From Psychrobacillus psychrodurans (lineage in GTDB: Bacteria; Bacillota; Bacilli; Bacillales_A; Planococcaceae): 64,000 nt of DNA. Below the pieces are notes generated by a model. That model was not told where the DNA came from, made no database searches, and worked only from the letters and a program-made list of their open reading frames with translations. Position numbers and translations under genes: made by a program. The DNA lies in the NCBI GenBank assembly GCA_900114885.1, contig FOUN01000013.1:1-64000 (forward strand), written 5' to 3'. This document shows positions 1-8,986 of the stretch, in pieces. The first letter of the stretch is position 1, and the number at the start of each line of letters is the position of its first letter.

Positions 1-95
1 GTCACACCCGTTCCCATACCGAACACGGAAGTTAAGCTCTTCAGCGCCGATGGTAGTTGGGGGTCTCCCCCTGTGAGAGTAGGACGTCGCTGGGC
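1..95 (+). rRNA. rrf: 5S rRNA, 3' part
   Basis: The window opens inside a 5S rRNA gene. The conserved stretch CCGAACACGGAAGTTAAG lies at 18-35 and the typical 3' end GTAGGACGTCGCTGGGC ends near 95. About 20-25 nt of the 5' end lie outside the window. It is followed at once by a tRNA cluster, as at the ends of Bacillus rrn operons, so the window starts at the tail of an rRNA operon. Confidence 0.93.
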
Positions 96-119
96 TTGCA
101 ATAAAATAATATTACCCAT

Positions 120-195
120 GGAGGATTAGCTCAGCTGGGAGAGCATCTGCCTTACAAGCAGAGGGTCGGCGGTTCGAGCCCGTCATCCTCCACCA
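120..195 (+). tRNA. tRNA-Val (TAC)
   Basis: Cloverleaf with acceptor GGAGGAT/ATCCTCC, anticodon loop CTTACAA and T-loop GGTTCGAGCC. CCA is encoded (193-195). First tRNA of the cluster. Confidence 0.96.
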
Positions 196-208
196 TATAT
201 TTACTCCT

Positions 209-284
<76 letters not shown>

Positions 285-290
285 TTTTTA

Positions 291-363
291 GAGCCATTAG
301 CTCAGTTGGTAGAGCATCTGACTTTTAATCAGAGGGTCGTAGGTTCGAATCCTACATGGCTCA
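291..363 (+). tRNA. tRNA-Lys (TTT)
   Basis: Acceptor GAGCCAT/ATGGCTC and anticodon loop CTTTTAA. After discriminator A363 the DNA reads TCA, not CCA, so the 3' CCA must be added after transcription by tRNA nucleotidyltransferase. Confidence 0.95.
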
Positions 364-386
364 TCACTTTTTAGTGAATTATGTAT

Positions 387-471
387 GCGGGTGTGGCGGA
401 ACTGGCAGACGCACTAGACTTAGGATCTAGCGCCGCAAGGCGTGGGGGTTCGACTCCCTTCACCCGCACCA
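387..471 (+). tRNA. tRNA-Leu (TAG)
   Basis: Class II tRNA with a variable arm (GCCGCAAGGC). Acceptor GCGGGTG/CACCCGC, anticodon loop CTTAGGA, encoded CCA. Confidence 0.96.
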
Positions 472-488
472 TTTAATTTAATAATCGA

Positions 489-563
489 GCGGAAGTAGTT
501 CAGTGGTAGAACACCACCTTGCCAAGGTGGGGGTCGCGAGTTCGAACCTCGTCTTCCGCTCCA
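489..563 (+). tRNA. tRNA-Gly (GCC)
   Basis: Acceptor GCGGAAG/CTTCCGC, anticodon loop TTGCCAA, encoded CCA. Confidence 0.96.
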
Positions 564-578
564 AAGATTCACTAAAGT

Positions 579-667
579 GCCGGGGTGGCGGAACTGGCAG
601 ACGCACAGGACTTAAAATCCTGCGGTAGGTGACTACCGTACCGGTTCGATTCCGGTCCTCGGCACCA
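579..667 (+). tRNA. tRNA-Leu (TAA)
   Basis: Class II tRNA with a long variable arm (CGGTAGGTGACTACCG). Anticodon loop CTTAAAA, acceptor GCCGGGG/CCTCGGC with one wobble, encoded CCA. Confidence 0.96.
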
Positions 668-685
668 CTTTTATGAAAAACATAT

Positions 686-762
686 GCGCTCGTAGCTCAA
701 TTGGATAGAGCACTTGACTACGAATCAAGAGGTTGCAGGTTCGAGTCCTGCCGAGCGCACCA
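686..762 (+). tRNA. tRNA-Arg (ACG)
   Basis: Acceptor GCGCTCG/CGAGCGC and anticodon loop CTACGAA. A34 would be edited to inosine to read CGN codons. CCA encoded. Confidence 0.96.
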
Positions 763-769
763 TATTTGA

Positions 770-846
770 CGGGAAGTAGCTCAGCTTGGTAGAGCACTTG
801 GTTTGGGACCAAGGGGTCGCAGGTTCGAATCCTGTCTTCCCGACCA
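770..846 (+). tRNA. tRNA-Pro (TGG)
   Basis: Acceptor CGGGAAG/CTTCCCG, anticodon loop TTTGGGA, encoded CCA. Confidence 0.96.
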
Positions 847-858
847 GTTATTATTTTC

Positions 859-934
859 GGGGCCTTAGCTCAGCTGGGAGAGCGCCTGCCTTGCACGCAG
901 GAGGTCAGCGGTTCGATCCCGCTAGGCTCCACCA
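859..934 (+). tRNA. tRNA-Ala (TGC)
   Basis: Acceptor GGGGCCT/AGGCTCC with a G-T pair, anticodon loop CTTGCAC, encoded CCA. Confidence 0.96.
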
Positions 935-956
935 TTTTAAAAAAAGTTGAAATCTT

Positions 957-1030
957 GGCGGTGTAGCTCAGTTGGCTAGAGCACTCGGTTCATACCCGAA
1001 AGGTCGTGGGTTCGACTCCCTCTGCCGCCA
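957..1030 (+). tRNA. tRNA-Met, elongator (CAT)
   Basis: Acceptor GGCGGTG with a G1-C72 pair (so not initiator) and anticodon loop TTCATAC. It closely resembles the elongator tRNA-Met at the same place in B. subtilis trnB. The DNA after discriminator A1030 is TCT, so CCA is not encoded. Confidence 0.92.
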
Positions 1031-1036
1031 TCTTAA

Positions 1037-1113
1037 GGACCTTTAGCTCAGTTGGTTAGAGCAGACGGCTCATAACCGTCCGGTCGCAGGTTCGAGTCCT
1101 GCAAGGTCCACCA
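1037..1113 (+). tRNA. tRNA-Ile2 (CAT, probable lysidine-modified)
   Basis: Acceptor GGACCTT/AAGGTCC, anticodon loop CTCATAA, encoded CCA. The body and cluster position match what I recall of B. subtilis tRNA-Ile2, whose CAT anticodon is modified by TilS to read AUA. A plain tRNA-Met reading is the alternative, but it is neither the initiator nor like the neighbouring elongator. Confidence 0.85.
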
Positions 1114-1123
1114 TCAATATCTT

Positions 1124-1216
1124 GGAGGAATACCCAAGTCTGGCTGAAGGGATCGGTCTTGAAAACCGACAGGCGGGTCATACCGCGCGGGGGTTCGAAT
1201 CCCTCTTCCTCCTCCA
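1124..1216 (+). tRNA. tRNA-Ser (TGA)
   Basis: Class II tRNA with a long variable arm. Acceptor GGAGGAA/TTCCTCC, anticodon loop CTTGAAA, encoded CCA. It is followed by an 89-nt gap with no tRNA, unusual for this tight cluster. Confidence 0.95.
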
Positions 1217-1305
1217 TTTTAATCTAATTGATGCAGGTGTAAGCCGAAGAATGTGTCTCACTATTTTTAAGCAATGTACCATCGATTTTGTAAATATATT
1301 AACGT

Positions 1306-1380
<75 letters not shown>

Positions 1381-1383
1381 AAT

Positions 1384-1459
1384 GGTCCCGTGGTGTAGCG
1401 GTTAACATGCCTGCCTGTCACGCAGGAGATCGCCGGTTCGATCCCGGTCGGGACCGCCA
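1384..1459 (+). tRNA. tRNA-Asp (GTC)
   Basis: Acceptor GGTCCCG/CGGGACC, anticodon loop CTGTCAC, encoded CCA. A 72-nt tRNA-free gap follows. Confidence 0.96.
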
Positions 1460-1531
1460 TTTATATATGAATGTTAATACATATCAATTGGAAATTTGGC
1501 TTGAATAATTAGCTTAATTTAAAATTGAAGA

Positions 1532-1607
1532 GGCTCAGTAGCTCAGTCGGTAGAGCAAAGGACTGAAAATCCTTGTGTCGGCGGTTCGATTCCGTCCTGA
1601 GCCACCA
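1532..1607 (+). tRNA. tRNA-Phe (GAA)
   Basis: Acceptor GGCTCAG/CTGAGCC, anticodon loop CTGAAAA, encoded CCA. In B. subtilis trnB tRNA-His follows here; in this window tRNA-Gly follows after 6 nt. Confidence 0.96.
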
Positions 1608-1613
1608 TTTAAT

Positions 1614-1687
1614 GCGGGTGTAGTTTAGTGGTAAAACCTCAGCCTTCCAAGCTGATGATGAGAGTTCGATTCTCTTCACCCGCTCCA
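1614..1687 (+). tRNA. tRNA-Gly (TCC)
   Basis: Acceptor GCGGGTG/CACCCGC, anticodon loop CTTCCAA, encoded CCA. Confidence 0.96.
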
Positions 1688-1694
1688 AAATAAT

Positions 1695-1771
<77 letters not shown>

Positions 1772-1775
1772 TTAT

Positions 1776-1850
1776 TCCGAAGTAGCTCAGTGGTAGAGCA
1801 ATCGACTGTTAATCGATCGGTCGTAGGTTCGAGTCCTACCTTCGGAGCCA
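1776..1850 (+). tRNA. tRNA-Asn (GTT)
   Basis: Acceptor TCCGAAG/CTTCGGA, anticodon loop CTGTTAA, discriminator G, encoded CCA. Confidence 0.96.
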
Positions 1851-1855
1851 TATAT

Positions 1856-1946
1856 GGGGAAGTACTCAAGTGGCTGAAGAGGCGCCCCTGCTAAGGGTGT
1901 AGGTCGGGCAACCGGCGCGAGGGTTCAAATCCCTCCTTCTCCGCCA
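1856..1946 (+). tRNA. tRNA-Ser (GCT)
   Basis: Class II tRNA with a long variable arm. Acceptor GGGGAAG/CTTCTCC, anticodon loop CTGCTAA, discriminator G, encoded CCA. Confidence 0.95.
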
Positions 1947-1952
1947 TATATT

Positions 1953-2024
1953 GGCCCCTTGGTCAAGCGGTTAAGACACCGCCCTTTCACGGCGGTAACA
2001 CGGGTTCGAATCCCGTAGGGGTCA
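1953..2024 (+). tRNA. tRNA-Glu (TTC)
   Basis: Acceptor GGCCCCT/AGGGGTC and anticodon loop CTTTCAC. The sequence after discriminator A2024 is TAC, so CCA is not encoded. Last tRNA before the terminator. Confidence 0.95.
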
Positions 2025-2030
2025 TACTCA

Positions 2031-2064
2031 AAAAAAGGTAACCAATCATTGGTTACCTTTTTTT
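2031..2064 (+). terminator. Terminator of the rRNA/tRNA operon
   Basis: Perfect inverted repeat GGTAACCAA/TTGGTTACC with a short loop, an A-run before it and a run of seven T after it. The A-run makes it look bidirectional. Confidence 0.93.
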
Positions 2065-2239
2065 ATTTTTAACTTTTATTTTATTCCTTTCTCTTTTTCT
2101 ATGTCGATGTATGGAACGGTCATTCAATAGAATGCATACAACATAATGACCAGTGATAACGCATAAATAATGAACCCTAGGTTATATATAGAGTGAATTT
2201 AAAATATGATATCATTTCTATTGAAGGGAGAGGTTATAG

Positions 2240-3079
2240 TTGTTTCAAAAATTTAGTAAAGTTATGCTCATACTTGTACTAGCGTTAGGCTTCACAAGCT
2301 TAGGTCACATGCAAGCAGACGCAGCTACAAACAAAGTTATGTGGGGAAAAACAGAGTTAAAACAAGGGCAAATAGGTAAAGTAACAATTCTTGCAGACAC
2401 GAATTTAGTTAAAGTTGGCTCCAATGGATCACTTAATAAAGTACGCACACTAAAAAAAGGTGATGAATATAGAGTCTATACGTATAAGGGAACAAATGGT
2501 GGCTTATATGGAGTAGGGGCAAGTAGTTTCATACAAAAAGGTTCTAAAGTGAAATATGAAACTCCATCTAAAAGTAAGCTAGCTTTGCTTAATAAAGAAG
2601 TAATAGGTGGGCTAACACCAAAAGCAGGGATGAAGCTTGTTTATTCTCCTAGCTTTACTGAAAATACACAAAATGAATTTACTGTTAGTGATTCCTATAA
2701 TTCTGAATACGATATGACGGAAGCTTTTTTAAAGAAGAAAGGTGATATCCTAAATAATTTTACTTATATTGAACGTAAAGATCGTTTAATATTTGGGGTA
2801 AGTCATACAGATTGGGCCATACTTGATCTCGCTTTTCCATTGATTGAAGGAAAAACAACGAGAGAATATTATCTAACAGAGGACAACAATCAAGCTTTTT
2901 ATAATGTATTTGTGGAAAGTACTACTAGTACGGTTAAAGTAAAAGCCGGAACATTCCAAAACGTGGTAGTTGTTCGTACAAACTATGGCTACACGTTCTA
3001 TATCGCACCCGGAATCGGAATTATCAAGCTTGTCGATAAAAAAGGTGTACTTAAAGCAGAGTTATTATCATATAAATAA
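2240..3079 (+). CDS. Secreted protein of unknown function
   Basis: 279 aa. The N-terminus (basic MFQKFSK, then a hydrophobic stretch to about residue 22, then ADAA) is a clear Sec signal peptide with cleavage near residue 28-29. The mature protein starts with a Lys/Gly-rich beta-type segment (about 31-95) that reads like an SH3b-like or wall-associated module, followed by a longer unknown domain. I recognise no catalytic motif. The start is TTG, chosen for the GAAGGGAGAGG site 6-7 nt upstream. It is a single-gene unit between the tRNA terminator and its own terminator. The wall-associated role is inference. Confidence 0.8.
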   Translation: MFQKFSKVMLILVLALGFTSLGHMQADAATNKVMWGKTELKQGQIGKVTILADTNLVKVGSNGSLNKVRTLKKGDEYRVYTYKGTNGGLYGVGASSFIQKGSKVKYETPSKSKLALLNKEVIGGLTPKAGMKLVYSPSFTENTQNEFTVSDSYNSEYDMTEAFLKKKGDILNNFTYIERKDRLIFGVSHTDWAILDLAFPLIEGKTTREYYLTEDNNQAFYNVFVESTTSTVKVKAGTFQNVVVVRTNYGYTFYIAPGIGIIKLVDKKGVLKAELLSYK

Positions 3080-3085
3080 GAAAAA

Positions 3086-3126
3086 AACCAGAGTGCTAGC
3101 TTTTTAATAGCATTCTGGTTTTTTAA
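3086..3126 (+). terminator. Terminator after the secreted protein gene, shared with menA
   Basis: Inverted repeat AACCAGAGTGCTAGC / AGCATTCTGGTT with A-run before and T-run after. It lies between convergent genes (the secreted protein gene and menA), so it probably works on both strands. Confidence 0.85.
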
Positions 3127-3130
3127 AATA

Positions 3131-4042
3131 TTATACATAATAGCCAATCAATAGACCTAAGCCTAAAAGGAATACAAAAATCGTATTCGTAAGTGCGGTG
3201 TCTTTCATAGCAGGCGCAACCTGAACTGGATTTTCTGTTTGTTTAAATAGTTTTATCGCATGTATAGGTTTTTTCATACTTAACAAAACCAATAAACTCC
3301 ATGGAGTGATTATTTGCAAAACAACTAAAGCAATAATCCAAAGATAAGACAAAATAAAATAAGAAGCTAAAATAGTAATGGCGTTCTTCCTACCAACTAA
3401 TATAGCCATCGTTTTTCGTCCACCTATGGTGTCTTCGACTAAATCGCGAATATTATTAGAAAGCATTATTGCAGCAACTAACAGGGCACTTGGTACAGAT
3501 AACCAAACAGCAAATAGTGGTACTGAACCAACTTGAATATATACTGCAATTAAAACAATGAGCATTCCCATGAACAATCCACTGAATAACTCTCCAAATG
3601 GAGTACTAGAAATAGGGTAAGGTCCACCAGTATAGAAGTATCCAACGGCCATAGAAATTGCACCAACTACTAATAATAGCCAAGAGCTTTCATAACAAAT
3701 ATAAATTCCTAAAATAGCTGCTATTAAATATAGTAATAGAGCTAGTTGCATAACGGTTTTGGGTTTTACACCATTACGTACTATTGCTCCTCCTATACCT
3801 ACCGATTCCTCACTATCAAGTCCTCGTACAAAATCATAATACTCGTTAAACATATTTGTAGCAGCTTGTATAAGAAGGCAAGCTAATAACATAGCAATAA
3901 ATAATAGCCAGTCAATATTTGCCTCGTATAGGGCAATCATTGTACCTAAAAAAACAGGTGCAAATGAAGCAGTAAGGGTATGTGGCCTTGTTAATTTCCA
4001 CCAAACGCGCCAACCTTTATCTGCTTGAAATTCATGTGACAT
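3131..4042 (-). CDS. menA: 1,4-dihydroxy-2-naphthoate polyprenyltransferase
   Basis: 303 aa. Membrane-bound UbiA-family enzyme that joins the DHNA ring to a polyprenyl diphosphate to give demethylmenaquinone. The first Asp-rich motif is N66-EYY-D70 with D76, the second N196-NIR-D200 with D204; these bind Mg-diphosphate. About eight or nine hydrophobic helices span the rest. Start ATG with GGAGAG seven nt upstream. It is divergent from menF, so it shares a promoter region with the rest of the pathway, unlike B. subtilis where menA is elsewhere. Length is normal for the family. Confidence 0.95.
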   Translation of the reverse strand: MSHEFQADKGWRVWWKLTRPHTLTASFAPVFLGTMIALYEANIDWLLFIAMLLACLLIQAATNMFNEYYDFVRGLDSEESVGIGGAIVRNGVKPKTVMQLALLLYLIAAILGIYICYESSWLLLVVGAISMAVGYFYTGGPYPISSTPFGELFSGLFMGMLIVLIAVYIQVGSVPLFAVWLSVPSALLVAAIMLSNNIRDLVEDTIGGRKTMAILVGRKNAITILASYFILSYLWIIALVVLQIITPWSLLVLLSMKKPIHAIKLFKQTENPVQVAPAMKDTALTNTIFVFLLGLGLLIGYYV

Positions 4043-4194
4043 AATTTTTCTCTCCTTTAAAAGAATCCAATCTCAATTTTAGCATAAATTTATGGCTAAA
4101 TGTGTGCTGAAATGTGTAGAAAGATGTATGATTAAGGGTAGAGTAATTTAATTAAACTAGATAAAAGAGTAGTTATTAAACGGAGGTCATATTT
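4043..4194. promoter_or_regulatory. Divergent menA/menF promoter region
   Basis: A 152-nt AT-rich gap between menA and the menFDHB operon. It must hold both promoters. I see no operator-like palindrome and no convincing -35/-10 pair that I would fix by eye. Confidence 0.5.
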
Positions 4195-5556
4195 ATGCCG
4201 AAAACCACCGGTACCATTGATACAAAATACCGTTTTTATACGGAAACAATAGAAGTCTCAAGATTGTCTGCCCAGGCATTCTTTGAAGCAGGGGATGAAT
4301 TATATAGAGGGAAACGTTATTTTTGGCAAAACAAAGAGAAGACGTTAACTTTAGTAGGATTGGGACATGCTCATATTATTGCAAATAATTTAGAAGATAA
4401 TAGATACAAGGATATTGATACGAAGTGGAAGGAACTATGCCAGTCTTCATTAAAGGAAAAGGCAGATGTATCTCCAATTCTATTTGGTGGATTTTCATTT
4501 GATCCTAAAAACAAGGTTTCATCGGAATGGGATACGTTCCCTTCTGCCTTCTTTGTCGTATCTAAATTTCAATTAGTTATTCAGCATGACCAAGCATTCG
4601 TTAATATTCATTATATAACGGATGAAGTGAAAAGCATGGAACCTTTTGAACAACTACGTATAGAAAGAGATGCGTTAATACACACTGCTCAGGTAAAAGA
4701 GTTAAAGGTACATGCTAAACCAACACTAATCAAACGAGAAGATCGCTTGAAAGATGAATATTTGCACGCTGTAGAGGATGTAACGAAGAGAATCCGAGAA
4801 GATGAGATACAAAAAGTAGTAATTGCCCGATCTCTAAAACTAACATTTAATGATACTTTTTCTCCTGCAACGGCAATATATAATGCATCGATGGAGCAAC
4901 CAGAAAGTTATTTATTTGGTCTAGAGAATGATGAAAAAATATTCTTTGGCGCAACTCCTGAGCGACTTGTAAAAGTGGAGAATAATAAAGCTCAATCTGC
5001 AGGGCTTGCGGGTTCCATTAGAAGAGGGAAGAATTCTCTCGAGGACAAAGAGTTAGGAGATTCATTATTAACAGATTCCAAAAACTTAGGTGAGCATAAA
5101 TATGTTGTAGAAATGATTAAGAAGGTATTTATGCAATATTGTGAGGATATTAAAGTACCAACTAGACCAAAGCTTATGAAGATTAGAGATATCCAACATC
5201 TATATTCTCCAATTGAAGGAGACCTTAAAAAGGAGTCTTCATTATTTGAATTAGTACAAGCTTTACACCCAACACCTGCATTAGGAGGAGAGCCTCGTCA
5301 GGATGCGATTAAAATTATTCGTGAATCCGAACAGATGAATCGTGGATATTATGCTGCTCCAATCGGTTGGATAAATGCTGAAGGAGACGGGGAGTTCGCA
5401 GTTGGGATACGTTCTGCTTTAGTGGAAAATGAACATGCCTACTTATATGCAGGTGGCGGAATTGTTGCTGAATCATCCTCTTTAGAAGAATTTGAAGAAA
5501 CACGAGTGAAGTTCCGTCCGATGCTTCGAACTCTTGGAGGAAACATGAATGACTAA
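4195..5556 (+). CDS. menF: Isochorismate synthase
   Basis: 453 aa. Converts chorismate to isochorismate, the committed step to menaquinone. The chorismate-binding fold is visible: K207 in IQKVVIARS (general base), FGATPERL at 251-258, HPTPALGG at 358-365 and NRGYYAAPIGW at 382-392. Start ATG with CGGAGG upstream. The 3' end overlaps menD by 8 nt, so the two are translationally coupled. An entC-type role for siderophores is unlikely because the rest of the men pathway follows directly. Confidence 0.96.
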   Translation: MPKTTGTIDTKYRFYTETIEVSRLSAQAFFEAGDELYRGKRYFWQNKEKTLTLVGLGHAHIIANNLEDNRYKDIDTKWKELCQSSLKEKADVSPILFGGFSFDPKNKVSSEWDTFPSAFFVVSKFQLVIQHDQAFVNIHYITDEVKSMEPFEQLRIERDALIHTAQVKELKVHAKPTLIKREDRLKDEYLHAVEDVTKRIREDEIQKVVIARSLKLTFNDTFSPATAIYNASMEQPESYLFGLENDEKIFFGATPERLVKVENNKAQSAGLAGSIRRGKNSLEDKELGDSLLTDSKNLGEHKYVVEMIKKVFMQYCEDIKVPTRPKLMKIRDIQHLYSPIEGDLKKESSLFELVQALHPTPALGGEPRQDAIKIIRESEQMNRGYYAAPIGWINAEGDGEFAVGIRSALVENEHAYLYAGGGIVAESSSLEEFEETRVKFRPMLRTLGGNMND

Positions 5557-7267
5557 CATCGAGTATTTAACTTCTTATGTAAATCACTTAGTAGAAACGA
5601 TTAAACAGGCAGGAGTTCAGGATATAGTAATGTGTCCTGGCTCAAGGTCTACTCCACTTGCGTATGCATTTGCTAAACATGAAGGATTTCAATTTTATCG
5701 ACAAATAGATGAGCGCTCGGCTGGTTACTTTGCGCTTGGTATTGCGAAAGCTAAAAAAAATCCTGTTGTTCTTTTATGTACTTCAGGAACAGCAGCAGCA
5801 AATTTTTTCCCAGCGATAGTGGAAGCATATTACGCACGTGTACCTTTGTTGGTCATTACAGCTGATCGGCCTCATGAACTCAGAGAGGTAGGAGCTCCAC
5901 AAGCAATCGATCAACTTCATTTGTACGGAAAGCATGTGAAGTGGAGTGTAGATTTCCCACTACCCGAACAAAATGAAGAGAGTCTTGCTTTTGTAGAGCG
6001 TCATATTCAGCGCGCAGTGTCTACATCTAGAGTTTTTCCGATGGGACCAGTCCATATAAATGTACCATTCCGTGAACCGTTATTACTTGATATGGAACAA
6101 ACAACATCAAATGTGAACATGCAAGTTTCGGAAATAGGAAAGTTAGTGCCAAGTGCAGAGTTTCTAGAATGGTATAAAGATATACTACAAAATGAGGAGA
6201 GAGGATTATTTATAGTAGGAGATTCACTTCAAACTACTGATGGTTTTTGGGAATTTGCAAAACAAGTACGGTGGCCAGTTCTAGTGGACCCTTTATCTAA
6301 TTTACGGGCATCCATACCTGACGAATGTATGGATTTATGTATAGATCAATATGATGCAATTCTAAAAAATGATGCTTTTAAAAAAGTGGCTGTTCCTAAT
6401 GTAGTCGTTCGTTTTGGGGCACAGCCTGTTTCCAAGCCATTAATGCTGTTTTTAAAGTCTTGTAAGCCTTCAGTATTTATCGTTGTAGATGAAAGTCCTA
6501 TTTTTCGTGATTCACTTCATATCGCTACACATCATGTTCAGGTTGAGGCAGGGGCATTATGGATAAAAACACTTGAAAAAGCTTCCTCTAAATATGCCGA
6601 TTCCTGGTCTCAAGCAAATGAAATTGCTACTAATCATGTGAACAGCTATATTCAAAATGAAACAGATGAAGGTGCATTGGCAGGCATGTTGTTTGAAACA
6701 CTACAAGATAATTCCTATTTATTTGCTAGTAGCAGTATGCCAATACGAGACCTTGATACTTTTTTCAATAAAACGTCCAAAGATATTCAGCTCTATGCAA
6801 ACAGAGGAACTAATGGAATCGACGGAGTAGTTTCTACAGCAATCGGAGCTCAAGCAGCTTTAAATCGTCCAGGGTATTTGCTAATAGGGGACTTAGCGTT
6901 CTTACATGATTTGAATGGTTTGATTGTGACTCGATTCCACCGTACCGATATGACAATTATCGTTATGAATAATGATGGCGGTGGTATTTTCTCTTATTTA
7001 CCTCAGTCTACAGAAACCAATTATTTTGAGCATTTATTTGGTACTCCGACAGGATTAGAGTTTTCACATATAGCAGGTATGTATAATGCACAATACTCTG
7101 CCGTTCATTCGAAGGAAGATTTTAAAGCAGCCCTTACTGGGGAGAAGTTAAAGGATATTCGTATTATCGAGGTATTTACGAATAGACAAGTTAATACAGA
7201 AACACATCGCAAATTATGGGATGAAATTTCGAAGGAGCTGGACTCGGTTTGGAAAGTACAACTGTAA
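5549..7267 (+). CDS. menD: SEPHCHC synthase (menaquinone step 2)
   Basis: 572 aa, ThDP- and Mg-dependent. Adds 2-oxoglutarate-derived succinic semialdehyde to isochorismate. N-terminal PYR domain with MCPGSRSTPLAYAF (about 28-41) and the catalytic Glu in QIDERSAGYFALG (about 52-64). C-terminal PP domain with GDLAFLHDLNGL and NNDGGGIFSYLPQ, which carry the Asp/Asn cofactor ligands. It overlaps menF upstream and menH downstream (19 nt), fixing the operon order. Confidence 0.97.
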   Translation: MTNIEYLTSYVNHLVETIKQAGVQDIVMCPGSRSTPLAYAFAKHEGFQFYRQIDERSAGYFALGIAKAKKNPVVLLCTSGTAAANFFPAIVEAYYARVPLLVITADRPHELREVGAPQAIDQLHLYGKHVKWSVDFPLPEQNEESLAFVERHIQRAVSTSRVFPMGPVHINVPFREPLLLDMEQTTSNVNMQVSEIGKLVPSAEFLEWYKDILQNEERGLFIVGDSLQTTDGFWEFAKQVRWPVLVDPLSNLRASIPDECMDLCIDQYDAILKNDAFKKVAVPNVVVRFGAQPVSKPLMLFLKSCKPSVFIVVDESPIFRDSLHIATHHVQVEAGALWIKTLEKASSKYADSWSQANEIATNHVNSYIQNETDEGALAGMLFETLQDNSYLFASSSMPIRDLDTFFNKTSKDIQLYANRGTNGIDGVVSTAIGAQAALNRPGYLLIGDLAFLHDLNGLIVTRFHRTDMTIIVMNNDGGGIFSYLPQSTETNYFEHLFGTPTGLEFSHIAGMYNAQYSAVHSKEDFKAALTGEKLKDIRIIEVFTNRQVNTETHRKLWDEISKELDSVWKVQL

Positions 7268-8076
7268 ATGTCCGAGGGATTGATATCCATTTCAACAGAT
7301 ATAATAATGGGGCTAAGGAAAGAATAGTGTTATTGCATGGTTTTACAGGTTCTACAAATACATGGAATGAAGTAATTTCTTTTCTACCCAATACATTTGA
7401 TATTTTAACCATTGATCTTATCGGTCACGGAGTAACTTCGAAGCCTTTGGATTCAACCCGTTACGCTGTAGAGGAGCAGATAGCAGACTTACATGCATTG
7501 TTTCATCAGCTTAAGTGGAGTAATTTTACGCTAGTTGGTTATTCAATGGGTGGTCGATTAGCTCTATCCTATGCAAGCCGATATCCTGTTGATAGGTTAA
7601 TCCTTGAAAGTAGTTCCCCTGGTATTACTGAGATAGAACAACGTTTAAATAGAAAACAATCAGATGAGCTCCTTGCTGATCGAATATTGGATAAAGGGCT
7701 CACATCCTTTGTGCATTTTTGGGAAGGGATTCCTTTATTTCATACTCAACGCCAATTGTCTTTGGAGACACAGCAGCAGATACGAGAGGAACGACTTGCG
7801 GGTTCTGAAATTGGCCTAGCTAATAGCTTACGTGGATTTGGTACAGGGGTGCAACCTTCCTATTGGCACAAGCTCGAAGAAATTAACACACTGACATTTT
7901 TGTTAACAGGAGAGCTAGATGAAAAATTTAGCAAGCTTGCGAAAAAGATGAAAAAATACCTTCCAGATGTTGCACATATAGAAATAAGAGATGTAGGACA
8001 TGCAATTCATGTGGAAAATCCTGAATTGTTTGCTACAATAGTAAAGGATATTATTTTAAAGGAGGATGTAAAATGA
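7249..8076 (+). CDS. menH: SHCHC synthase, alpha/beta hydrolase fold
   Basis: 275 aa. Removes pyruvate from SEPHCHC. Alpha/beta-hydrolase with oxyanion motif LLHGFTGS (28-35), nucleophile S99 in VGYSMGG, and [12 protein letters not shown] near the C-terminus for the catalytic His. The start is TTG at 7249 inside the end of menD, chosen because GAAGGAG lies about 10 nt upstream. It ends in an ATGA overlap with menB. Family members are often misannotated, but the position between menD and menB is decisive. Confidence 0.94.
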   Translation: MESTTVNVRGIDIHFNRYNNGAKERIVLLHGFTGSTNTWNEVISFLPNTFDILTIDLIGHGVTSKPLDSTRYAVEEQIADLHALFHQLKWSNFTLVGYSMGGRLALSYASRYPVDRLILESSSPGITEIEQRLNRKQSDELLADRILDKGLTSFVHFWEGIPLFHTQRQLSLETQQQIREERLAGSEIGLANSLRGFGTGVQPSYWHKLEEINTLTFLLTGELDEKFSKLAKKMKKYLPDVAHIEIRDVGHAIHVENPELFATIVKDIILKEDVK

Positions 8077-8891
8077 CTCGCGAATGGACAACATTACATA
8101 CATATGAAGACATTAAGTATGAGTTCTACAACGGGATTGCTAAGGTAACAATTAACCGTCCGGAGGTGCGTAACGCATTTCGCCCTAAAACAGTAATGGA
8201 AATGATAGATGCATTTTCTCGTGCTCGTGACGATCAAAATGTAGGTGTCATTATTTTAACTGGTGAAGGTGAGCATGCATTCTGTTCAGGTGGAGACCAA
8301 AAAGTACGTGGCCATGGTGGATATGTAGGAGAAGACGAAATTCCACGTTTAAACGTACTAGATTTACAACGTCTTATACGTGTAATCCCTAAACCTGTAG
8401 TAGCAATGGTAGCTGGTTATGCAATTGGAGGAGGACATGTTTTACATGTAGTATGTGATTTAACAATTGCTGCTGATAATGCGAGATTTGGACAAACTGG
8501 ACCTAAGGTTGGATCGTTTGATGCCGGCTACGGTTCTGGTTATTTAGCACGTATTATCGGACATAAAAAAGCACGTGAAATTTGGTACTTATGCCGTCAA
8601 TATGATGCACAGCAAGCACTTGATATGGGATTAGTCAATACGGTAGTTCCATACGCGCAATTAGAGGATGAAACTGTTCAATGGTGTGAGGAAATGCTAG
8701 AAATGAGTCCAACAGCACTACGTTTCTTAAAAGCTGCGATGAATGCAGACACGGATGGTTTAGCAGGTCTTCAACAATTAGCAGGTGACGCAACTCTGCT
8801 TTACTATACAACGGATGAGGCAAAAGAAGGCCGCGATTCTTTTAAAGAAAAACGCAAACCAGATTTTGGTCAATTCCCACGTTTTCCGTGA
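8073..8891 (+). CDS. menB: 1,4-dihydroxy-2-naphthoyl-CoA synthase
   Basis: 272 aa, crotonase family. Closes the second ring on OSB-CoA. Oxyanion-hole motifs [10 protein letters not shown] (about 70-79) and [13 protein letters not shown] (about 115-127), then the MenB-typical [15 protein letters not shown] (about 150-164). Strong AAAGGAGG site. Stop of menH and start of menB overlap (ATGA). A terminator follows, so menE may be expressed partly on its own. Confidence 0.97.
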   Translation: MTREWTTLHTYEDIKYEFYNGIAKVTINRPEVRNAFRPKTVMEMIDAFSRARDDQNVGVIILTGEGEHAFCSGGDQKVRGHGGYVGEDEIPRLNVLDLQRLIRVIPKPVVAMVAGYAIGGGHVLHVVCDLTIAADNARFGQTGPKVGSFDAGYGSGYLARIIGHKKAREIWYLCRQYDAQQALDMGLVNTVVPYAQLEDETVQWCEEMLEMSPTALRFLKAAMNADTDGLAGLQQLAGDATLLYYTTDEAKEGRDSFKEKRKPDFGQFPRFP

Positions 8892-8910
8892 TGCATAGCA
8901 TCCTGCAAGT

Positions 8911-8941
8911 AAAAAGCTGTCCTTTATAGGATGGCTTTTTT
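8911..8941 (+). terminator. Terminator between menB and menE
   Basis: Hairpin AGCTGTCCT/AGGATGGCT (two wobbles), A-run before and T6 after. A single GCAAGTAAA core, like the unit of the two 21-nt arrays, sits just before it at 8905. Confidence 0.8.
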
Positions 8942-8986
8942 ACATAGGAAATCGACATATGTAAATTATAATAAAAGGAGTACAAA

